From NCBI RefSeq assembly GCF_030285785.1, contig NZ_CP127247.1, positions 3,309,501-3,373,500 on the forward strand: DNA of 64,000 nt. Direction: 5' to 3'. Numbering within the stretch: position 1 is the stretch's first letter; every line of letters begins with the position of its first letter. The notes below the pieces were generated by a model. It saw nothing but the letters and a program-made list of their open reading frames with translations, was not told where the DNA came from and did no database searches. This document shows, piece by piece, positions 1-8,261 of the stretch. A program made the position numbers and the translations under genes. The stretch comes from Parasedimentitalea psychrophila (GTDB taxonomy: Bacteria > Pseudomonadota > Alphaproteobacteria > Rhodobacterales > Rhodobacteraceae).

Positions 1-160
1 CCGTGGGATTCGGCCTGACATTCCGATCCTGTTTTGCTCAAGCTATAAGCTGGATGGGATTTCGGTTCCGGGGGGGCTGCCACAGGTGCTGGACAAGCCG
101 GTCGATCCCGCACAGCTGGCGCATTTCCTGCGCCAACTTCTGGATGATGTGAATAGTTGA
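1..160 (+). CDS. C-terminal end of a response-regulator receiver domain protein (partial)
   Basis: The reading frame enters from the left edge (first whole codon at base 2) and stops with TGA at 158-160. About 52 residues are visible. They match the last strands and helix of a CheY-like receiver: a hydrophobic strand ending in CSS (switch Ser/Thr region), a glycine-rich loop, then LDKPVDPAQL with the conserved Lys-Pro, and a closing amphipathic helix. A receiver at the very C-terminus is typical of hybrid histidine kinases, but a stand-alone receiver cannot be excluded. The stop lies 265 bases before a predicted iodate-reductase-like operon on the same strand, so it may encode that operon's regulator. 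This link is inference only. Confidence 0.6.
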   Translation, partial: RGIRPDIPILFCSSYKLDGISVPGGLPQVLDKPVDPAQLAHFLRQLLDDVNS

Positions 161-208
161 CGCCCCAGTTAACCGTCCAGTTATCCGTCCGGCGATCCGG
201 GGTGGTCA

Positions 209-239
209 CATTCCGTCACATCTCAGAACATTTCGTCAC
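209..239 (+). promoter_or_regulatory. Two direct repeats CATTYCGTCAC, 20 bp apart, in the idr-like promoter region
   Basis: CATTCCGTCAC (209-219) and CATTTCGTCAC (229-239) differ at one base and repeat with an exact 20-bp period, about two helical turns. This is the usual geometry for a dimeric response regulator. They are the most regular element in the 265-base gap (161-425) between the receiver-domain gene and the first di-haem peroxidase. The rest of the gap is GC-rich and shows no clear -35/-10 pair and no FNR-type box. Function as an operator is inferred from spacing and position. Confidence 0.4.
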
Positions 240-425
240 CTTGCTCACAACATCTTGAGGGCGGGAATCGGTTAGCGTCACGGCGAGCAGCCGGAGGGCC
301 ACTCCTGTTTCTGTGGGCCGGTGGGCCCCGGTTGGCTTGGACGCCGGACCCGGCAAGGGCCGCGCTGATCAACAGAGACCTTCGGTCGGGATCGCCCCCT
401 TTGCAAGGTCGATACGGGAAAGGCG

Positions 426-1508
426 ATGCCGATGCTGTTTAGAACCCTGGTTGCGGGCGCGTTGATTACTGGCAGTTCTGTATGGGCGCAAGAGGCTGTG
501 ACGCCATTGCCGCCCTTTGAGGTGAACCCTGCGCAGGCTGAGCTGGGCAAGCGATTGTTTTACGATGCGCGCCTATCTGGGGATACCAGCCTGTCATGTT
601 CCAGTTGTCATCAGGCTGATAAGGCCTTTGCCGACGGCGAGGCGCTGTCGCAGGCCTATAGCGGCGGCGCCCATTTCCGCAATGCACCGGGTCTGGCCAA
701 TGTCGGCTACCGGGCTGCCTGGCTGCATGACGGCAAACTGGGCACCAATCTGAACGATGTGGCGCGGGAGATGATCACTGAGACCTTCCTGATGAACATG
801 GATATGCGCATCATGCAGGAGCGGTTCAAACAGGATCCGGTCTATGTCGATATGTTCGCGGCTGCCGGCTATGGTGAGCCATCCAATGGCGGGGCCCGCA
901 ATGCCCTGCAGGAATTTCTGAAAACCATCATATCGCGCAATGCGCCTGTGGATACGGGTGAAATGTCAGAGTCGGCGCAGCGCGGTCAGGTCTTGTTCCA
1001 GGGCAAGGGGCAATGCGCGACTTGCCACAGCGGTGAACGGTTCACCGATGACAGGCCACATAACATTGGCGTGCCGAACAATCCGGAAATCTGGTCCGAC
1101 CCCATGCGCCATTCAGTGTTTGTCACTTATGCCAAGTTCATGGGGGTCGAGAACTACATGAACATCCGCGAAGACCTGGGCGCCTATGTGCGGACCCACC
1201 AGGAAGAAACCAAGCGCAGCTTTCTGACGCCCAGCCTGCGCGAGCTGACCTATACCGCGCCCTACATGCACAATGGGATGATTGCGACGCTGCAAGATGT
1301 GGTGGACTTCTACGATGGCGGCGGCGGAGAGGACCTCAACAAAGACCGCATTCTGCAACCGCTGGGCCTGATTTCGGGTGAAAAGGATGATCTGGTGGCC
1401 TTCCTGCAGGCGCTCAGCGGCGACAGTTTTGAGACTGAGGCCTATGTCTGGCCGGATGCCGACTTTGGCTACCAGCTGATCGAAGACTGGCGCAACGTGA
1501 ACAATTGA
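426..1508 (+). CDS. idrP1: Di-haem cytochrome c peroxidase (MauG/CcpA family), IdrP1-like
   Basis: A 360-residue periplasmic protein. An N-terminal signal peptide ends near VWA-QEA (residue ~21). Two c-type haem sites are visible: CSSCH at residues 58-62 and CATCH at 197-201, the arrangement of bacterial di-haem peroxidases and MauG. The length fits the family. The following peroxidase starts 13 bases downstream, so they are co-transcribed. In known iodate-reductase loci two such peroxidases (IdrP1, IdrP2) accompany the AioA-like IdrA and Rieske IdrB and are proposed to remove peroxide or reduced oxygen products formed during iodate reduction. Assignment as P1 rather than P2 is by position only. 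An ATG two codons further in (432) has a better-spaced AAAGG and could be the true start. Confidence 0.75.
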   Translation: MPMLFRTLVAGALITGSSVWAQEAVTPLPPFEVNPAQAELGKRLFYDARLSGDTSLSCSSCHQADKAFADGEALSQAYSGGAHFRNAPGLANVGYRAAWLHDGKLGTNLNDVAREMITETFLMNMDMRIMQERFKQDPVYVDMFAAAGYGEPSNGGARNALQEFLKTIISRNAPVDTGEMSESAQRGQVLFQGKGQCATCHSGERFTDDRPHNIGVPNNPEIWSDPMRHSVFVTYAKFMGVENYMNIREDLGAYVRTHQEETKRSFLTPSLRELTYTAPYMHNGMIATLQDVVDFYDGGGGEDLNKDRILQPLGLISGEKDDLVAFLQALSGDSFETEAYVWPDADFGYQLIEDWRNVNN

Positions 1509-1521
1509 AGGAGGCCGGGAC

Positions 1522-2646
1522 ATGAAACGCATTCAGACGCTTATGGCAGGCCTTGCTGTCATCGGGGCAACAACCGCTCTGGCCGAGGGCGAGCGGCCGG
1601 CCCAATTGGCACCGCTTGGCCCGCCGCCGATCCCTGCGGATAACCCGCAGACCCCCGAAAAGATCGCATTGGGTGAAATGCTGTTCTTTGATCCGATCCT
1701 GTCGGGCAATTTTGCGATGCCCTGCGTCTCTTGCCACATGCCTGATTCAGGCTGGGCGGTGCAGGAGAAGATCAGCTTTGGCTATCCCGGCACCACCCAT
1801 TGGCGCAACAGCCAGACCATCATCAACTCGGCCTATTACGGCAAACTGTTCCTGGCTGGCTCCTCCAAGTCGCTTGAGGCGCAGGCCCGGTCGGCGGCGC
1901 GCGGCGGTGTGGCCGGCAATGGTGAAGACGACATGATGGAGGCGCGACTGGCCTTTGTGCCCGAATACCGCGCGGCCTTTGCCGAGGTGTTTGGCGACGA
2001 CTGGCCCAATATCCGTCATGCCTATATGGCGATCGCCGCTTATGAGCGGACATTGGTGCAGACCGACACCCCGTTTGACGACTACATGAGGGGGGATGAT
2101 AGCGCCCTGACCGATCAGCAACAGCGTGGTCTGGATATCTTCACCGGCAGGGGCAACTGCGTCACCTGCCATAACGGCCCGCTGCTGAGTAACGAGGCCT
2201 ATTATAATATTGGCGTGCCGCCTTATGACGGCTGGCAGGATGATCCGATCGCCCAGATCACCTATCGCTTTGAGCTTTATGCGAAGGGGTCAACCGAAGT
2301 GATGTACCGCAGCACCAAGGATGATCCGGGGCTGTATTTCCGCACCAAAGAGAGCGTCGACAAGGGCAAGTTCCGGGTGCCGTCGCTGCGCTATACTCAA
2401 TATACCTATCCCTACATGCACAATGGCATGCTGGAAACGCTGCGGGATGTTGTCGAATTCTACAACAACGGTGGCGGGACCAACGAGTTCTCCAAGACCA
2501 AATCCGAATTGATCCAGCCGCTGGGCCTGTCGGAGGCTGAAATGGATGATCTTGTGGCCTTCATTGAGAGCCTGTCAGGCGAAGAAATCCTGCCGGAATT
2601 CCCTGACATTCCCGAGATGCAGCCGCTTCCTGCGGCGTCCAACTGA
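1522..2646 (+). CDS. idrP2: Di-haem cytochrome c peroxidase (MauG/CcpA family), IdrP2-like
   Basis: A 374-residue paralogue of the preceding protein, with GGAGG before its ATG. A cleavable signal peptide ends near ALA-EG (residue ~21). The haem motifs are CVSCH at 68-72 and CVTCH at 213-217. The shared C-terminal YPYMHNGML region supplies further haem-pocket residues, as in CcpA/MauG proteins. The two peroxidases are clearly diverged, so they are not a recent duplication and may form a heteromer or act in sequence. The Rieske gene begins 13 bases after the stop. The role is inferred from the idr loci where paired peroxidases are encoded with the molybdenum enzyme. A general peroxidase or tryptophylquinone-maturation role is unlikely because no MauA or MADH genes are present. 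Confidence 0.75.
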   Translation: MKRIQTLMAGLAVIGATTALAEGERPAQLAPLGPPPIPADNPQTPEKIALGEMLFFDPILSGNFAMPCVSCHMPDSGWAVQEKISFGYPGTTHWRNSQTIINSAYYGKLFLAGSSKSLEAQARSAARGGVAGNGEDDMMEARLAFVPEYRAAFAEVFGDDWPNIRHAYMAIAAYERTLVQTDTPFDDYMRGDDSALTDQQQRGLDIFTGRGNCVTCHNGPLLSNEAYYNIGVPPYDGWQDDPIAQITYRFELYAKGSTEVMYRSTKDDPGLYFRTKESVDKGKFRVPSLRYTQYTYPYMHNGMLETLRDVVEFYNNGGGTNEFSKTKSELIQPLGLSEAEMDDLVAFIESLSGEEILPEFPDIPEMQPLPAASN

Positions 2647-2659
2647 AAGGAGATCTGAG

Positions 2660-3247
2660 GTGACTGTACTCGATCCCAAAATTGCTGCCGCAATCAACGG
2701 CGAAAATGACGAGGCGGCGCAGGCCGGAACCCGCAAATGCCTGATCAACCGTCGTCAGGTGCTGCTGAGTGGTGGCATTGCCACATCTCTGGTGATGGTG
2801 GGGATCCCCGGAGCGCCCGAGGCGCAGACTCCGGCGGTGATCTCGACCTATCCACGCAAGCTGATCGCCAAGTTGAGCGCGCTGAAGACCGACGAACCGT
2901 TTGACTTTGAATACCCCGACGAAGGCGAATACGCAGAGTCGATCCTGGTCAAGCTGGGCCAGGTATCTGGTGGCGGCATCGGCCCGGACAAGGACGTGGT
3001 GGCCTTTAACTACACCTGCACCCATCAGGGCGGGCCGCTGCAGGGCACCTATCAGGCCGCTGACAAGGCGCTGGGCCCGTGCCCGTTGCACCTGACCACC
3101 TTTGATCTGACCCGGCACGGGATTTTTATCTCGGGTCAGGCCTATCAATCGCTGCCACAGGTGCTGCTCGAACTGGATGGTGACGACATTTACGCCGTCG
3201 GCATGTTTGGCCTGATCTACGGCCGCTTTGACAATCTACAGGCCTGA
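2660..3247 (+). CDS. idrB: Rieske [2Fe-2S] small subunit, AioB/IdrB type, Tat-exported
   Basis: A GTG start follows AGGAG; the protein has 195 residues. An N-terminal twin-arginine signal is present (NRRQVLLSGG, Arg31-Arg32) with an Ala/Gln cleavage zone near residue 55. The Rieske ligands are Cys120-x-His122 and Cys141-x2-His144. The two extra cysteines that form the disulfide in bc1-type Rieske proteins are absent (CTHQGG and CPLH), which generally goes with a lower-potential cluster. Small subunits of the arsenite-oxidase family look like this and carry the only export signal of the heterodimer. The catalytic subunit follows after 12 bases and lacks a signal of its own, so co-export is expected. 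Arsenite oxidase small subunit is the obvious alternative name; the peroxidase neighbours favour IdrB. Confidence 0.82.
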   Translation: MTVLDPKIAAAINGENDEAAQAGTRKCLINRRQVLLSGGIATSLVMVGIPGAPEAQTPAVISTYPRKLIAKLSALKTDEPFDFEYPDEGEYAESILVKLGQVSGGGIGPDKDVVAFNYTCTHQGGPLQGTYQAADKALGPCPLHLTTFDLTRHGIFISGQAYQSLPQVLLELDGDDIYAVGMFGLIYGRFDNLQA

Positions 3248-3259
3248 GGAGTACCACTG

Positions 3260-5935
3260 ATGTCCACTCCGTATTATGTCCCGGAAGAAGCCGTTCCGCT
3301 GCCTCCACCCGATGCCGAGGTGATTGCAACGGCATGTGATTACTGCATCGTTGCTTGTGGTTACAAGGTGTACCGCTGGCCGGTGCGCGGTGGCAACCGG
3401 GGCGGGGCTTTGGCGGATCAGAACGCATTTGGCGAAGATTTCCCGGTGTCGCCACTGGGGCCTTGGGTTGCTCCGAACCAGCATAATATCGTGTTGCACA
3501 ATGGCGAGCCGCACCATGTGGTGATCATCCCTGATAAGGATGCCGAATTCGTTAACTACTCTGGTAATTCGTCGATCCGGGGCGGTGCTCTGGCGCAAAA
3601 AGTCTACAATCCGCAGACCCCAACCCGGGATCGCCTGAAATCACCGATGGTGCGGATGTTCGGGGTGCTGATGCCGGTGACCTGGGATTTTGCCCTGGAT
3701 ATCGTCGCTGCCGTTGGCAACGATGTGTTGAAAAAGCACGGCACCAATGCCTATTGCGTCAAAACCTTCTCTTACGGCTACATGGAGAACACCTACGCGA
3801 TTACCAAATACGCGCTGGGCAATATTCGAACCGCCAATTTCACCTTTCATGACACGCCTTCGGATGTGTCGTCGACGCCTGGTTTCCGGGACGCGGGGTT
3901 TGACAATTTTGCCCCCAGTTATGACGACTGGGCCGAGGCGGACACATTGCTGATGTGCGGCACCGACCCCTACGAGACAAAAACCATCCTGTTTACCGAC
4001 TTTATCATGCCGGCCATCTTGGGGGGGCAAAAGGCGATCTTTATGTTGCCACGCAGTACCGCCGGAGTGGCCTTTGCCGTGAAGAACGGTGGCCTGTTGC
4101 TGGACATTCAGCCCGGCACCGATCTGCCGGTGGTGCTGGCCATTGCCCGCATCATTGTCGAAAACAACTGGCAGGACGACGACTGGATCAAGACTTGGGT
4201 CAACAACAAATGGGAAAGCTCCTCGGGGTTTGGTCAGGGGACGCGGAACACGCCCTGGCAGTGGCGCACCACATGGGGCAAGTTCCAGACCGATGGCTTT
4301 GACGACTGGAAAGACTGGCTGCTGGCGCAGGACTATTCGGTGCCGGAAAAGGCTGCCGAGATTGCCCAGATTGATGTGCAGAAAATCTATACTGCTGCCG
4401 AATGGATGGCCAAACCCAAAGCAGATGGCAGCCGCCCCAAAACCTCGATCATGATCGAAAAGGGCTTTTACTGGTCCAACAACACCGGCAACACTCAGGC
4501 GATCTCGGCGCTTGGCATTGCCTGTGGCTGTGGCGGTCGTCCGGGCCAGGTGATTGGCCGGGCGGGTGGCCACCAGCGGGGGGGCTTGCGCGGTGGCGGA
4601 TACCCACGCAACAAATCGCCGGAGAAACTTCCGGGCCGTCGCCGTCGGGCGATGGACACCGACCGGTATTTCATGGCTGGTCACACCCGGTTCGCCCATG
4701 TCATCGGCACCACCTGGGTGCAGGCGATGTGCGGCACCCAATCTTTGCAAACCAAGTTCGACGAGCTAACAACCCGCAACCCACATCAGGTGTCCAGCTT
4801 TGAAAAACAGGATATCATCGACACGCTGATCATGCGCGCCGACAGTGGAGGCACGGTGGTGGTCAATCAGGATATCTATCTGGTCGATCCGATAGGGGCC
4901 CGCTATGCGGACATCGTGTTGCCTGCGTCGGGGTGGGGTGAAGAGGACTTTACCCGCGCCAACGGCGAACGGCGCATCCGTCTGTATCCCAAGTTCTACG
5001 ATGCCCCGGGGGAGGCAAAGCCGGATTGGTGGATCATCGCCCAGCTGTCCCGGAAAATGGGTTTTGAAGGCTTTGACTGGCAAAACTCCAACGACGTGCT
5101 GGAAGAGGGGGCCCGGTTCTCGCGCGGGTCGCGCAAGGATTTCTACATGGTCAAGGTTGCGGCGCACCGCGAAGGCAAGACCTTGCACCAGAAACTGGGC
5201 GAGTTTGGCACCAATGGTATCCAGGGCCCGGTGCTGATGCGGGCCGATGGCACGCTGGAGGGCACCAAACGGCTGCATGACATCACCCGGAAACTGCCAG
5301 CTGAGGGGCCGGTGGGCGGTAACGTCTTCAACAAGAAACTGACCCACTTCAACTCTCAGACTGGCAAGTGCAACATCCAGAAAGCCCCCTGGGATCTGTT
5401 CAGCTCCTATTGGGAATGGATGAAACCCCGCGAGGATGAAATCTGGATCAGCTCGGGAAGGATCAACGAGCGCTGGCAGTCCGGTTACGACGACCGCCGC
5501 CGCCCTTATATCGTGCAGCGCTGGCCGGAAAACTGGATCGAGATCCACCCAAAGGTGGCAGCGGCACGTGGCATCGAAAATGGCGATTACGTTCAAGTTT
5601 ACTCGGACCGGATCCCGGTTCAGACTGAGACGATTGTGGGCGTCAATGGTGATGATTTTGAATTTTCATCGCTGCTTAAGAATGGCCATATTGAGCTGAC
5701 CAAAGGGTCGATCACCGCAGTGGCGATTGTCACTGCGGCGGTCAAAGAGAACCTGGGCTATATGGACTTCTTGCACCCGGCTCAGCCAGCCAACGCGCTG
5801 TCTGGCCGCGTGGTTGACTGGATCAGCGGCAATTACAATTTCAAAATGGGGGTCGGCAAGCTGCGTAAAATGGGTGAAAGCCCCTACAAACACCAGTTCC
5901 GCTCGATGTCCTTTGCCCGGCGAGACATCGCCTAA
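3260..5935 (+). CDS. idrA: Molybdopterin oxidoreductase catalytic subunit, AioA/IdrA family (predicted iodate reductase)
   Basis: An 891-residue bis-MGD enzyme of the DMSO reductase superfamily. Cys26-x2-Cys29-x3-Cys33, followed by Ser104/Ser105 in NSSIRGG instead of a fourth Cys, is the [3Fe-4S] signature of arsenite oxidase and its relatives. There is no signal peptide. Of the four residues placed at the As(III) site in Alcaligenes faecalis AioA (His195, Glu203, Arg419, His423), three align here: His197, Arg434 and His438 (RAGGH). The Glu position is Ser205 in an ungapped alignment. That change, together with the two di-haem peroxidases in the operon, argues for the iodate-reductase branch rather than true arsenite oxidase. 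The gene order here (P1, P2, B, A) differs from the A-B-P1-P2 order I recall for Pseudomonas SCT. Substrate remains a prediction. Confidence 0.75.
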   Translation: MSTPYYVPEEAVPLPPPDAEVIATACDYCIVACGYKVYRWPVRGGNRGGALADQNAFGEDFPVSPLGPWVAPNQHNIVLHNGEPHHVVIIPDKDAEFVNYSGNSSIRGGALAQKVYNPQTPTRDRLKSPMVRMFGVLMPVTWDFALDIVAAVGNDVLKKHGTNAYCVKTFSYGYMENTYAITKYALGNIRTANFTFHDTPSDVSSTPGFRDAGFDNFAPSYDDWAEADTLLMCGTDPYETKTILFTDFIMPAILGGQKAIFMLPRSTAGVAFAVKNGGLLLDIQPGTDLPVVLAIARIIVENNWQDDDWIKTWVNNKWESSSGFGQGTRNTPWQWRTTWGKFQTDGFDDWKDWLLAQDYSVPEKAAEIAQIDVQKIYTAAEWMAKPKADGSRPKTSIMIEKGFYWSNNTGNTQAISALGIACGCGGRPGQVIGRAGGHQRGGLRGGGYPRNKSPEKLPGRRRRAMDTDRYFMAGHTRFAHVIGTTWVQAMCGTQSLQTKFDELTTRNPHQVSSFEKQDIIDTLIMRADSGGTVVVNQDIYLVDPIGARYADIVLPASGWGEEDFTRANGERRIRLYPKFYDAPGEAKPDWWIIAQLSRKMGFEGFDWQNSNDVLEEGARFSRGSRKDFYMVKVAAHREGKTLHQKLGEFGTNGIQGPVLMRADGTLEGTKRLHDITRKLPAEGPVGGNVFNKKLTHFNSQTGKCNIQKAPWDLFSSYWEWMKPREDEIWISSGRINERWQSGYDDRRRPYIVQRWPENWIEIHPKVAAARGIENGDYVQVYSDRIPVQTETIVGVNGDDFEFSSLLKNGHIELTKGSITAVAIVTAAVKENLGYMDFLHPAQPANALSGRVVDWISGNYNFKMGVGKLRKMGESPYKHQFRSMSFARRDIA

Positions 5936-6002
5936 GCCTAGGGTTATCGGCGGCATCCAGTCGCCGGTGATCACTGATTGACGACGAAATACGAGGCATG
6001 CC

Positions 6003-8138
6003 ATGGTGGCTGATCCGATCCGCTGCGAAGACATCACGACCGCAATCCTGGGCCATATCCAAAGCGAAAACGAAGTGATCCGATGCGCTGCCGTCCGCGC
6101 GCTGGGCTGCTATGGCACCGCCGACCGACGCAGCCGCGAGGTGCTTCTTGGCCTGCTGCGTGACCCTGATCCCGACGTTCGCAGTGATGCAATCGAAGCG
6201 CTGGCACCGCTGGCGTGCCGCCAGGACGCTGCGGTGATCCTGCAGTCGCTGCAAGGCGATCCGGTGCGCGAGGTCAAACTGGCTGCGATCCAAATTCTGG
6301 TTGGCCTGCAGGACCAAAGCTGCATCCCGCAATTGCGGGCGCTGGCAAAAAGCAAATGTGAAGACGCTATTGCCTGGGAAGATGAAATTGCCGATTGGGA
6401 CGATTGGCTCGACGTTCAGATTGCTGCCATTGCTGCCCTTGGCAGTCTGGGGGTGACAGACAGCATTGATGATCTGCTGGCGGCGTTGAATGATGAGATG
6501 GGCCAGACCCTGGACATCCCAGTGTTTCGCGCCCTGGCGCAACTGGGCAAACAGGGGCTGGTCCAACTGCTGGCCAGTGTCGAGGGCGGCAAGGGGTTAT
6601 CGTGCCAGCGCGCCGCTGATGCGCTGGCTGAGGTGGACCCGGAATTGCTGCGGGCTCATTTGGATCAACTGCTTCAGGCAGAGGAGGTTGGCCTGCGCCT
6701 GCTGGGGCTTGAATTGCTCTCGGAGGATATGCCGCAAGCCGAGGATCTGGCAGTTCGTGATCCTTCCGAACATCTGCGTTGCGTTGCATTGCGCCGGTTT
6801 GCCGGGGCCCGTCCAGAATGGGTGATTGCGGCATTGGCGGACCCATCTGCCACCGTTCAGTCCACCGCGCTGGGGCTATTGGTGCTGCCTGTGCCTGACG
6901 ATCTTGGTGATATGCTGGTGGATAACATGCAGGCCTGGTTGCAGACGGGGGATGATGTTCTGTCCCTGGCTTCTGCCAAGCTGTTGCCGAAATTTGCCGC
7001 CAACCGTGCGGTGGCAGTGCTGAGCGCTTTTGTTGTGGACCCGAGCTGGGTGATCGAGGCCAGAATAGCCGCAACCCGCAGTCTGGGAGGGCTTTGCGAC
7101 CCGGCGGTACTGGACATACTGCAGCTGTTGCTTGCGGACCGAAGCCAACAGCTGAGGCTGGTGGCCTTGCACGAGATCAGATCGCGGGCTTTGAGCGGAG
7201 ATCGGCAGGCGCTGAGCTATCTGGTGCGGGCCATTGATGGCACCCTGCTGGCAGAAGACGATGCCGTGCAACCGCTTGATCTTGGGGCGGCGGCAGATGT
7301 TGGGATGCAACAGCAAGAAGGGTCGAGGAATATCCGCATCAGCGAAGACGGTGACATTCTGGAGGCAGGTGAGGAAGAGCCGGATGTCTCTGGATCCACC
7401 CTGGCGTCCTTGCAGGCCACGCCTTTGGCGACGGATGAGCCCGCTGTCAGCCGCAGCGCCACAAAAAAGAGCCATAGGGTGGCCGTCGAAGGCCCGGATG
7501 CGGTGGCTGATGATCTGAGCTGCGCGGCTATGGCGGCGGCGACGGGGTTGAACGCGGTCCAAATTGCCGCTGCGGTGTTGGACCGGATCACAGCCCCGCA
7601 AGACATGATGCGGATCGCAGTATGGCGGCTTCTGCGGGCGGATTTCACAACCTGCCTCGAGACGGCTCTGGCGGCACCAATGGCCTTGGCTGACACGGTG
7701 CCCGAGGTGCGCCGCAATGCATTTGCGGTGCTTGTTGCAAGTGATCAGGTCGACAAATTTGTGCTGCAGGCGATTGAGGACAGCGATGCGCTGCTGCGCG
7801 CAGATGCGGTGGGGCATCTGCGCGGACACCGGCTGCTCGATTTTATTGCCGATCCGGTCGCAGGGGTGCGGCAGGCGGCGCTGACTGTCGCTTTGAACGG
7901 TGCTGACGCTGATCTGAAAGCTCAGGCGATTGCTCAGGTCTTTGAAACGGGCCGCGTGGATACCATTGGCTGGGGCCTGCAGCGGTCGGCCGAGATGCGC
8001 AGTCAGGCCCAGCTTCGGCTTGCCGACAAGACGGTTTCTGGCCGGGATCACTTTGTCATTCTTGATGCTCTCGGCACCAGTTGGCTGGCTGGTGATTCCT
8101 GCCGGATTTCTGCGTATGAAAAACTGGCAACCGCTTGA
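6003..8138 (+). CDS. HEAT-repeat protein of the idr-like operon
   Basis: A 711-residue protein built largely of alpha-helical pairs with HEAT/PBS-lyase-type repeats: repeated D-x-V-R-x2-A-x2-A-L patterns occur from residue ~25 to ~420 and again from ~560 to ~690. A less ordered acidic linker lies between (about 430-500). No signal peptide, membrane segment, haem motif or catalytic motif is visible, so it should be a cytoplasmic scaffold. It starts 67 bases after idrA on the same strand and is the last gene before a hairpin and a convergent operon, so it is probably co-transcribed. A role as a maturation or cofactor-loading chaperone for the molybdoenzyme is suggested by context only. Confidence 0.65.
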   Translation: MVADPIRCEDITTAILGHIQSENEVIRCAAVRALGCYGTADRRSREVLLGLLRDPDPDVRSDAIEALAPLACRQDAAVILQSLQGDPVREVKLAAIQILVGLQDQSCIPQLRALAKSKCEDAIAWEDEIADWDDWLDVQIAAIAALGSLGVTDSIDDLLAALNDEMGQTLDIPVFRALAQLGKQGLVQLLASVEGGKGLSCQRAADALAEVDPELLRAHLDQLLQAEEVGLRLLGLELLSEDMPQAEDLAVRDPSEHLRCVALRRFAGARPEWVIAALADPSATVQSTALGLLVLPVPDDLGDMLVDNMQAWLQTGDDVLSLASAKLLPKFAANRAVAVLSAFVVDPSWVIEARIAATRSLGGLCDPAVLDILQLLLADRSQQLRLVALHEIRSRALSGDRQALSYLVRAIDGTLLAEDDAVQPLDLGAAADVGMQQQEGSRNIRISEDGDILEAGEEEPDVSGSTLASLQATPLATDEPAVSRSATKKSHRVAVEGPDAVADDLSCAAMAAATGLNAVQIAAAVLDRITAPQDMMRIAVWRLLRADFTTCLETALAAPMALADTVPEVRRNAFAVLVASDQVDKFVLQAIEDSDALLRADAVGHLRGHRLLDFIADPVAGVRQAALTVALNGADADLKAQAIAQVFETGRVDTIGWGLQRSAEMRSQAQLRLADKTVSGRDHFVILDALGTSWLAGDSCRISAYEKLATA

Positions 8139-8211
8139 GATCGCGCCTAGATCCTGCGCCAAAAGACCCACGGGAAAACCGGCCAGTCGAAACCTGTGGC
8201 ATTAGTGGGAG

Positions 8212-8232
8212 GGGCGGCATTTTACGCCGCCC
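8212..8232. terminator. GC-rich stem-loop between convergent operons
   Basis: GGGCGGC (8212-8218) pairs with GCCGCCC (8226-8232) around a 7-base loop. It sits in the 123-base gap between the convergent HEAT-repeat gene and aldehyde dehydrogenase gene. No T-run follows on either strand, so it would be a weak intrinsic terminator or a 3'-end stabilizer for both transcripts. Confidence 0.4.
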
Positions 8233-8261
8233 AGCACCTGTTCTTATCGGCTAAGCCTTGG

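Noticed and set aside
3260-5935. Calling the molybdoenzyme arsenite oxidase (AioA)
   Set aside because: The family fits, but the active-site Glu is replaced by Ser, two di-haem peroxidases are in the operon, and no AioR/AioS/AioX genes are seen. IdrA-like is the better reading, kept as a prediction.
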